Shown here in pieces: positions 18,039-25,511 of a stretch of 57,503 nucleotides of DNA. Position numbers and translations under genes: made by a program. The stretch is from contig JASLVM010000007.1 in assembly GCA_030741355.1 (NCBI GenBank), forward strand, positions 1 through 57,503, in the 5' to 3' direction. This DNA is from Candidatus Poseidonia sp. GTDB taxonomy: Archaea; Thermoplasmatota; Poseidoniia; Poseidoniales; Poseidoniaceae. A model generated the notes under the pieces. That model was not told where the DNA came from. It saw nothing but the letters and a program-made list of their open reading frames with translations, and did not search any database. Each line of letters opens with the position of its first letter. The stretch's first letter is position 1.

Positions 18039-21000
18039 TCATGCCCATGGGTCATCTTCGTCGGGTTCATGGCCCCGCACTCGAAGGAAGGCGAGGAGAA
18101 CGAGGACGAGGACCACCAGGGCCACCACTTGCAAGGTGGTGCTTGAGACACCCGAACCCGTTTCTGAATCATCGTCCATTGAATTCTCATTGCCGTTCTC
18201 GGGTTCGTCCATCACTGCACCTGCCGACACCGTGAAGGACACCGAACTGGTGTTGGTGTTCCCTGATGCATCGGCACTGCTGATTTCCGCACGGTAGGTT
18301 CCATCAGCGAGAATATCGGTGGTGAACGCATGGTTTTTCTTGGTCGCAAAGGCGTTTTCATGAACCAACTCGCCGTCGATGAGAATCAATTCCGTGGCGC
18401 TTTCTGAGGTGTACCATGTGAGGACAACGCGCCCATCTTCCAAGACCTCTGCGGCCAGATTCAAAACGTCCGGCGGGGTGTTGTCAATAACATCGCTGGT
18501 GGTGAAGGAAAGCAAGACATCTTCGGTTTCGTTGGCTGAAATGTACGCAACATAGCTCGTATTGGCCTCCAATCCGGTCAAGGTCACGGCGTGATCGGTT
18601 CCCGATGCAGTCCATGTTTGAGACCCCTCGCTCTGCGTCGGTTGTTCGCCAGTAAGGACGACTTCTACCGCCGTTGCTTCGGCCACCGTGGTCGACCACG
18701 TGAGGACGGCTGAAGCCGAAGTGACCGTGTCCACCGAAGCACCAAAGATCTGTTGCGGCACCTCCGGCATTTCAAAACCGGTCAATTGCGCATACGCGTG
18801 ACCGGCGACATCGTAGCTGGAGAGCATGGCCGTTTGCCCCTCGCCGTCCAGAATCACATCGATGATGTTCGGGTCGTAATCAATACCGTCGTCCGGTGCA
18901 GGGTTGGCCCCACCGCCAAGCGTCCACGTCGCTGGCTCTTCCATCACATCTCTCCACTTTCCTGTGCCAAACCCGTCTTGGCTTCCGATAACGATGATGT
19001 AGCGGTAATTCGGTATGTCCGAGCCAATGACGTCTTTGCTCACGGTGAACGTGATGGTTTTCGCATCCACATCTCCGCTGACATCAATCCCGCGGGCTGA
19101 AGCGCTTCCTGTCTCGGCTTGAACGGCCTGAACCGCACCCGGTTCGCCTGTTCCACTGATGGCCACCTCCCACGCCCAATCGGGGTGGACTTCGGCATTG
19201 GCACCGGTGAGCATTGAAGTGCGGCCGTAGCTGGTCTCGCCTTGGTCAACATAAATTTGCACAATTTGGTGACTGAAACCGTTGGCTAAACCCCAGATGT
19301 CGGTCATTTCGCTCATCGTGAGAATAAATTGTGCATTCCATGCACTCTGGCGCACGGTCAGATGGGTGGCGTCCCAAAGTCCTCCACCGTTGGGGGTGTT
19401 GAAGTCCGTCGCCAGCGGATAGACGTAATCGCCGTCCCCTGTTTCATCGCCTACGGCGTCGTTCAACTCCAGCAAGGTCACCCAATCTTCAAGGTCGGGC
19501 AAAACCATTTCTGCAGGCGCAGGTGGTGCCATTTCGGCGTCAATACCATCGCCGTAAGACAGCGAATCTCGCCAAGAGGTGACGACCTTGACGCGCGTTG
19601 AATAGCGAGGCGCCAAACCGATGTCAGACCATGGAATAGCAAATTCATAGACATCGTCAACCGCACAGCCACCGAGGTTTGAACTGCCCGAAAGCACCCA
19701 GCGTTCCTGGTCGCCGACCTTGCCTTGGGCGCTGAACAGATTCCATTTCGCCCGGCCGTCCTCTCGAACCGTATCAAAGTCAAACGCAACCATGTATTTT
19801 GACGGGAATCCAAGAATCTGATTGCCGTAATACGTGCGGAAGTTCGTCTCGGCTTCGTTGAAATTTACGGCGTTGGGTTGCATGAAGTAAATCGCCAAAT
19901 CAGGCGAACTGTACTGGTCATCGGTGTCAATGTCAACCAGTTCTTCAAGCGTTGTCGCATCCACTCTGAAGAAAACATTGGAAGCATCGTAGCCGAAGTA
20001 AAAAGATTCAATGTCAAAATTCCCACCTGAAACAGGTGCGTCATAGCGAGCGGCACCGTCCCATTCCCCTGGCAGGGCAACACCGTCGATCATCGGTTCA
20101 ACAATGCCGGTCGCTGCAGGCTCGGCCACGGCAGGATTGGTCCACAAGTCCTGCAGGTAGGGGGGAAGGTCGAGGTTGATGGCGCGATAGATGTTCGAAA
20201 GGTGGACCTTGAACAGCACGTCCCAGTTCTCATCATAACCGCTGTCCTGGTCAAGGCCGTACCACCAATACCAGTCGCTGCCTTCTGCGATGTAGAGGGA
20301 TTCCCAAGCGGCGGAAAGTCCGGGGTCGTTCGGGTGACTTTCCTCGAATTCAACAAGGGCTTGACGGGCTTCGACCAAGCGCTGCCATGCGAGGCTTTCT
20401 TCTTCTTCCCCAGCCCATGTTCGGAGCGTGCCGTCAATCCATGAACCCGTACCGATGGTTTGGATTTCGGGCAGGGTGGTTTCTTTGGTCAAAAATTCGG
20501 AGGGCGTGGTGGTCACGATGGTGGGGTGTTCGGCCAAGCGACTGTACCATTCGGCCATGAACGGGCGGGCGTTGTCTTGATGTTGAAATTCAGACATGAA
20601 CATCCAATTCTCGCCGTCAAGGGCCACGGTGAGCAAGTGCTCAGACGGGTCTTCGCCCGCATCCAAGAGTTGTTGGCGGACGTTGTCGAGGTAGGCGATG
20701 AAGTCCGATACGGCCGCTTCCGGCGTCATGGTGCCGTATTGGAAGGCGATGCGGTCAGAAATCACTCGGTCTCGGAAAATGACGGCCACTTCGCCGCCTT
20801 CGGCGCCGGTAACCTTCCACGGAGTGGCGAGGTTAGCAGCGTCCTCAACATCAACCAAATTCCCGTTGACGTCGGTGGATTGTTTCAGAATTTCTTCATC
20901 GGTGACCATCCACTGAATGCCGACATCGGTCACCGGTTCCACCATGGCAGGGGAGACCGCTTCTTCGCTTGGCCACATGCCGGTTGGCCGGAAACCGAGC

Positions 21001-22514
21001 TGTTGCTCAAAGAGATCCATCCCCGTCACAAGGTGGTTTTCAACGTCTTCCGGCCAGGCTTCCTTGTTCACACGAATGCCGTCTTCCATCGTCCATCCAT
21101 CCATCATCAACAACGGCATGATGGGGTGGTAATACGGGGTCGTGGTCAATTCAACTTGCCCTGCGGCTGCCAGTTCGCTGTACATGGGCATGACGTTACC
21201 CATGTGGTCGTGTTGCGCATCGAGAACATACGCCAAATCGTTCAGGGAATAATTCCCGTCTTGCATGAACAAGGCGATGAGGCCGTCGTCTCGATGACTG
21301 CTGTTGTAATCGCCCTGCACATAATCTGGAGAGAACTGGTAGAGGTACCAAAGGACTTGGAGATCAAGAAACGCTTGAGGCTCAAGTAGCTCGTCATCCA
21401 TGATGGTGTCGGGTTTGAGGTTGTGCAGGGTCATGTCGTAGAGTTGCTTGTACCGAGCGCTCGAAGGATAGAGCCAGCCCAATTTTTCATCGCTCTGGGA
21501 AACGTTGTAGATCCAACCGCTGTTCCAAAAGGATTGGAATTGCATGGTGTGAAGTTCCAACGCAGTGGCGTTGGGATAGTCACCTTCGCTCCACGACCGT
21601 TTGGCAATGTCCGTGTGCACGTCAAGGGTTTCATTGAGGTTGTAATCGACGAGTTGCTCAATGAATGACGGCACCAGGTTGTACGTCACCTTGGTATCGG
21701 TTTGGCCCAAAATACCGGGCGAATCCACGTACTCGGTCATGGCGTGAACACGAACCCAAGGCATCTCGTACATGCCGGTTAGTTTGTTCTTGTAATACGG
21801 TTGGTGTTGGTGGAAGACAATCGCGAGGTTCAGAGCGTCCTCGACCTTGTCAACGCCTCCCGATTCAAGGACCGGAAGAGTGTTTGGAACCGTGGCGTTT
21901 GAGACGTTCTCGACATGCCAAGCATGGGTGAACGTCTCGGCCCCGTTGTTGCTTGCGGGATTCTGAAGGGGGAAGGACGCCCAAACGTTTCCTGCTTCTT
22001 GCCATTGGGCGTAGACCATGATGTCAAACGACTCTGGCGAACCCATGGCCGCCCAAGGAAGCGCAATTTCAGTCGCCAAGTTGTCAGACCACCCTGCGTA
22101 CAGACCCACTTGGGAAGACTGATCCGTCCAGGCACTTCCATCGTGGGTGATGTGTTGGTAGTAGGTGTCGTCCTCAAGGACAAAGCCGTGGTCTGCAGCG
22201 AACGGTAGGGTGTGGGCAAAGCCCCAATCCCGTGCAAGTACCGAGCCACCCTCGGAGGTGTTCAGGTAGACGAACAGGTCGGCCCCTTCTTCACTGGATT
22301 TCCAATCCGTGCCGTCCCAACCGAGGAAAAGATGGGTGGCGTTCCAAGTCATTCGAAACGCAATGCCGTTGCTGTCCGTATCCATCAATGAATCAACCGG
22401 CCAATCCGTGTAATCGCCATCGATAACGACGTCATCCGGAGTTTCACCTTGGACGAATCCAACAAAAAGAGATGACAAAAATATCAGCACGAGGAACCCA
22501 GCCTTCGCTCGCAT
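18039..22514 (-). CDS. Surface-anchored GH57 amylopullulanase with DOMON-like and FN3 domains
   Basis: 1491 residues. A signal peptide (1-23) is followed by a DOMON/CBM9-like domain (about 25-185). The GH57 catalytic domain spans about 228-790, with HQHQPY at 235-240, the nucleophile Glu517 in GMWPSE, the acid/base Asp633 in ALDGENW, and the aromatic motif WYWWYGLDQDS at about 748-758. A further CBM9/DOMON-like region (about 800-1020) and a glucodextranase-C-like module (about 1040-1270) precede an FN3-like region (about 1290-1460). A C-terminal helix (about 1463-1482) and an acidic tail complete the protein. GH57 amylopullulanases cleave alpha-1,4 and alpha-1,6 bonds of starch or pullulan. 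The topology places the enzyme outside, tethered to the membrane. It is divergent from malQ, and its stop is 8 bases from the converging DP1 stop. Exact specificity is inferred. Confidence 0.88.
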   Translation of the reverse strand: MRAKAGFLVLIFLSSLFVGFVQGETPDDVVIDGDYTDWPVDSLMDTDSNGIAFRMTWNATHLFLGWDGTDWKSSEEGADLFVYLNTSEGGSVLARDWGFAHTLPFAADHGFVLEDDTYYQHITHDGSAWTDQSSQVGLYAGWSDNLATEIALPWAAMGSPESFDIMVYAQWQEAGNVWASFPLQNPASNNGAETFTHAWHVENVSNATVPNTLPVLESGGVDKVEDALNLAIVFHQHQPYYKNKLTGMYEMPWVRVHAMTEYVDSPGILGQTDTKVTYNLVPSFIEQLVDYNLNETLDVHTDIAKRSWSEGDYPNATALELHTMQFQSFWNSGWIYNVSQSDEKLGWLYPSSARYKQLYDMTLHNLKPDTIMDDELLEPQAFLDLQVLWYLYQFSPDYVQGDYNSSHRDDGLIALFMQDGNYSLNDLAYVLDAQHDHMGNVMPMYSELAAAGQVELTTTPYYHPIMPLLMMDGWTMEDGIRVNKEAWPEDVENHLVTGMDLFEQQLGFRPTGMWPSEEAVSPAMVEPVTDVGIQWMVTDEEILKQSTDVNGNLVDVEDAANLATPWKVTGAEGGEVAVIFRDRVISDRIAFQYGTMTPEAAVSDFIAYLDNVRQQLLDAGEDPSEHLLTVALDGENWMFMSEFQHQDNARPFMAEWYSRLAEHPTIVTTTPSEFLTKETTLPEIQTIGTGSWIDGTLRTWAGEEEESLAWQRLVEARQALVEFEESHPNDPGLSAAWESLYIAEGSDWYWWYGLDQDSGYDENWDVLFKVHLSNIYRAINLDLPPYLQDLWTNPAVAEPAATGIVEPMIDGVALPGEWDGAARYDAPVSGGNFDIESFYFGYDASNVFFRVDATTLEELVDIDTDDQYSSPDLAIYFMQPNAVNFNEAETNFRTYYGNQILGFPSKYMVAFDFDTVREDGRAKWNLFSAQGKVGDQERWVLSGSSNLGGCAVDDVYEFAIPWSDIGLAPRYSTRVKVVTSWRDSLSYGDGIDAEMAPPAPAEMVLPDLEDWVTLLELNDAVGDETGDGDYVYPLATDFNTPNGGGLWDATHLTVRQSAWNAQFILTMSEMTDIWGLANGFSHQIVQIYVDQGETSYGRTSMLTGANAEVHPDWAWEVAISGTGEPGAVQAVQAETGSASARGIDVSGDVDAKTITFTVSKDVIGSDIPNYRYIIVIGSQDGFGTGKWRDVMEEPATWTLGGGANPAPDDGIDYDPNIIDVILDGEGQTAMLSSYDVAGHAYAQLTGFEMPEVPQQIFGASVDTVTSASAVLTWSTTVAEATAVEVVLTGEQPTQSEGSQTWTASGTDHAVTLTGLEANTSYVAYISANETEDVLLSFTTSDVIDNTPPDVLNLAAEVLEDGRVVLTWYTSESATELILIDGELVHENAFATKKNHAFTTDILADGTYRAEISSADASGNTNTSSVSFTVSAGAVMDEPENGNENSMDDDSETGSGVSSTTLQVVALVVLVLVLLAFLRVRGHEPDEDDPWA

Positions 22515-22565
22515 TGCTGACGCCTTGCATGATAGATTGAAAGGCTTTGTCGCTCCTTAGCAACC
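22515..22565. promoter_or_regulatory. Divergent promoter region of amylopullulanase and 4-alpha-glucanotransferase genes
   Basis: Only 51 bases separate two divergent starts, so both promoters must overlap here, which would allow joint control of extracellular and intracellular alpha-glucan enzymes. A moderately AT-rich core (GATAGATTGAAAGG, about 22531-22544) is the best candidate for TATA elements on either strand. No clear operator repeat is visible. Confidence 0.4.
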
Positions 22566-23822
22566 ATGCAAGGGAAAGGTGTGTTGTGCCACCTCACTTC
22601 TCTCCCCGAGGTCTCGCTCGATGGTGCACTTCGCTTTGTCGAATGGCTCCAACATCACGGCTACAGTGCGTGGCAAATGTTGCCGCTCACGCCTCCGGAT
22701 GAACACGGCTCCCCTTACGCCTCTCCGTCAGCCTTCGCCGCATGGCCCGAACTGATGCAAAGTGAAGGGACTCCCAGCATGGAAGATGAAGAGGATTGGT
22801 TGGAGGATTGGGCACTGTACGCAGCCATCAAGGAAGACCATGACCACAAACCGTGGTTTACTTGGCCTTTACCTCTGAGAAACCGCGAACCGTCGGCACT
22901 GGAGGCCTACCGAGAGGCGGCTCAACACCATCGACGGCGCCAGCAGCGTTTCATGGCGGCCTGGAACCAACTCAGCACCAAAGCCAACGAAGCAGGCATC
23001 TCGTTGATTGGAGACATCCCTATTTTCATTGCGCACGATTCGGCCGATGTGTGGGCGCATCGGGAACTCTTCCAGCTCAACGAAAACGGTTGGCCAGAGT
23101 ACGTGGCTGGTGTTCCCCCGGATTATTTCAGCAAGGGAGGACAAAAGTGGGGAACGGTGCTCTACAACTGGGAAGCCCATCGAAAGGAGGGTTGGGCGTG
23201 GTGGACCCAACGAATGCAGCGTATGTTTCGTTTGTTCAATGTGGTTCGAATTGACCACTTCCGAGGCCTCCACTCCAACTGGGCCGTGCCGATTGATGAC
23301 GAGGACGCTCGAGGGGGATTCTGGCAACATGGCCCTGGAGATGAACTGTTGAAGGTGCTCCTTCCTTTGGCCCAAGGGACTGACGAAATTCTTGCCGAAG
23401 ACCTCGGCATCATTCCCGACGAGGTGATCCAACTTCGCCAGCGCCATCGGTTGTGCGGTATGGCCGTCCTGCATTTTGGGTTTCATGGAACCCCTCATCA
23501 GAACCCGCACCATCCCCATTTCATACAGAACGACCAGGTGGTTTACACGGGCACACACGACAACAACACCACCCTCGGTTGGTGGAATGAACTCGATGAA
23601 GAAGCGAAATCAAGCGTTCAATCTCTCCTCGAACCAGGCGAAGAACCGGTTGAGGGCATGATTCGTTTGGCGTGTGAAAGCAAAGCACGTCTTGCGATCT
23701 TTCCACTTCAAGACCTTCTGGCCTTGGACGCGTCAGCGAGGATGAATACCCCCGGAACATCCGATAACAATTGGCTTTGGCAGTGCACATGGACGGACCT
23801 CAAAGCGTACAAGAAAGCCTGA
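22566..23822 (+). CDS. malQ: 4-alpha-glucanotransferase (GH77, amylomaltase)
   Basis: 418 residues, cytoplasmic, with no signal peptide. The enzyme disproportionates maltodextrins by transferring glucan segments, releasing glucose and lengthening chains for the phosphorylase. The GH77 signatures are all present: the substrate loop SPYASPSAFA at 49-58, the nucleophile Asp230 in RIDHFRG, the acid/base Glu278 in LAEDLG, and Asp332 in GTHDNNT. Bacterial MalQ is usually about 500 residues, so this is a compact form that mainly lacks peripheral insertions, while the catalytic core is complete. It is followed after 39 bases by the phosphorylase gene, with which it works in the classic maltodextrin pathway. 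Confidence 0.93.
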   Translation: MQGKGVLCHLTSLPEVSLDGALRFVEWLQHHGYSAWQMLPLTPPDEHGSPYASPSAFAAWPELMQSEGTPSMEDEEDWLEDWALYAAIKEDHDHKPWFTWPLPLRNREPSALEAYREAAQHHRRRQQRFMAAWNQLSTKANEAGISLIGDIPIFIAHDSADVWAHRELFQLNENGWPEYVAGVPPDYFSKGGQKWGTVLYNWEAHRKEGWAWWTQRMQRMFRLFNVVRIDHFRGLHSNWAVPIDDEDARGGFWQHGPGDELLKVLLPLAQGTDEILAEDLGIIPDEVIQLRQRHRLCGMAVLHFGFHGTPHQNPHHPHFIQNDQVVYTGTHDNNTTLGWWNELDEEAKSSVQSLLEPGEEPVEGMIRLACESKARLAIFPLQDLLALDASARMNTPGTSDNNWLWQCTWTDLKAYKKA

Positions 23823-23861
23823 CCGTGAACATCATAACCGATATTGTTGAGGGGCCCGTTA

Positions 23862-25511
23862 ATGCCAACCATTGCCTATTTCACCGCCGAAATCGGTTTG
23901 TGGTCCGAACTTCATACCTATTCAGGTGGTCTGGGTGTTCTCGCAGGGGACCATGTCAAATCGGCCGCTGATGCGAACCTCCCGCTGGTGGCCATCAGCC
24001 TTCTTTACCGAGAAGGGTACGGCCGGCAGCATTTGGATGCCAAAGGCGACCAGTCAGAGACGTACGCGCCCATCGACCCTGCCGAGCACCTGGTCAACAC
24101 CGGGCAAACCATCCAACTCCCACTTGACGGTTCAACGCTCTATGCTAGCGTGTGGAGAACCGATGTGGTCGGTGTATCGGGCCATGTCGTCCCTGTCTAC
24201 TTCCTCGACACGTTCCACCCAAACAATTCTGCTGAATTCGTCGGCTTAGGTGCACGGCTCTACGGTGGAAATGATGACACCCGCGTCCGACAGGAATACC
24301 TCTTGGGCGTAGGCGGCGTACAGGCCCTCCAAACCCTCGGACACAACTTTGCCGGCATGCACCTCAACGAGGGTCATTGCACCTTCGCCATGCTGGAAAT
24401 GCTTCGACAGGGATGGACCCGCGAGGAATTGGCGCAGCGAACATTGTTCACAACTCACACGCCGGTTCCGGCTGGCCATGACCGGTTTGAATGGAGCCTG
24501 GTTGAGGACGTCATTGGCGAATTGTTGCCCGATGATGCCCGAGCACTGGTCAAGAACGCCGGCGATGATGAGGAAGGGAGGCGCTGTTCAATGTCTCACC
24601 TCGCCGTTGCCCTTTCCACTGCGGTCAATGCGGTCTCAAATCTCAATGCTCAAGTCGCATCGGGAATGTTTGGCAGCACCCACATCGCCCCCATCACCAA
24701 CGGCGTGCACCACATCACCTGGACCTCACCCCAGATGGGCGGGCTGTTCGATGTTCATCTTCCCGGCTGGAAGGAAGACCCAAGTCAATTGGGCTATGCA
24801 GGCAGTCTGCCAGACGAGGCCCTGCTTGAAGCACGCCAAGCAAACCGACGGATGCTGAGGGAGTTGGTTCGAGCGTCAACCGGTGTTGAATTGGAAGAAC
24901 ACCGGCTCACCATTGGCTTCGCACGTCGTTTCGCCACCTACAAGCGTGCCAATTTGGTGTTCAGCGACCTCGAGCGCCTGCGAGCCATCGGTGCGGACCG
25001 AATCCAATTCGTCTTCAGCGGCAAAGCACATCCTAAGGACGAGGGTGGAAAGCAGTTGATTCGAGACATCTTTGCATCGGCCGGTGAAGTTGCCAATGAA
25101 ATCCCTGTGGCGTTCATTGAGAATTACGACATGGACACCGGTTTGGCAATGACCAGCGGTGTTGACATCTGGCTCAACAACCCCATTCGCCCCTTGGAAG
25201 CCTCTGGCACCTCGGGGATGAAAGCGGCCATGAACGGCGTCCCCAATTGCTCCATCCTCGATGGCTGGTGGCCTGAAGGTTGCGAACACGGCGTGAACGG
25301 TTGGGCCATCGGTGGAGCCGAAGACGAGCGAGATGATGCAAGGGATGCTGAAAACATCTACAACGTTCTCGAACACGAGGTGCTTCCACGCTGGGACGAG
25401 GGCCCAGAACGGTGGGCCAAATTGATGCGAGCAAGCATCGCCACTTCAGCCCGATTCACTGGCGCTCGAATGATCGCCGACTACCTGCACTTCTACGACA
25501 AGTTTGCCTGA
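23862..25511 (+). CDS. glgP: Alpha-glucan (maltodextrin) phosphorylase, GT35
   Basis: 549 residues from the ATG at 23862. The enzyme phosphorolyses the non-reducing ends of alpha-1,4-glucans to glucose-1-phosphate with a pyridoxal phosphate cofactor. It belongs to the short archaeal/bacterial phosphorylase type and starts MPTIAYFTAEIGL. The glucan/active-site loop is THTPVPAGHDRF, FARRFATYKRA follows, and the PLP-binding motif EASGTSGMKAAMNG carries Lys454. The upstream in-frame TTG at 23844 would add six residues, and the ATG is preferred. The gene follows malQ closely, so they are likely one operon. Its 3' end overlaps the end of the converging GH13 amylase gene by 19 bases. Confidence 0.93.
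   Translation: MPTIAYFTAEIGLWSELHTYSGGLGVLAGDHVKSAADANLPLVAISLLYREGYGRQHLDAKGDQSETYAPIDPAEHLVNTGQTIQLPLDGSTLYASVWRTDVVGVSGHVVPVYFLDTFHPNNSAEFVGLGARLYGGNDDTRVRQEYLLGVGGVQALQTLGHNFAGMHLNEGHCTFAMLEMLRQGWTREELAQRTLFTTHTPVPAGHDRFEWSLVEDVIGELLPDDARALVKNAGDDEEGRRCSMSHLAVALSTAVNAVSNLNAQVASGMFGSTHIAPITNGVHHITWTSPQMGGLFDVHLPGWKEDPSQLGYAGSLPDEALLEARQANRRMLRELVRASTGVELEEHRLTIGFARRFATYKRANLVFSDLERLRAIGADRIQFVFSGKAHPKDEGGKQLIRDIFASAGEVANEIPVAFIENYDMDTGLAMTSGVDIWLNNPIRPLEASGTSGMKAAMNGVPNCSILDGWWPEGCEHGVNGWAIGGAEDERDDARDAENIYNVLEHEVLPRWDEGPERWAKLMRASIATSARFTGARMIADYLHFYDKFA

Noticed and set aside
20460-21389. 309-codon open frame opposite the GH57 gene
   Set aside because: Lies fully inside the GH57 catalytic domain on the other strand. 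His/Phe/Gly-rich composition is typical of antisense frames.
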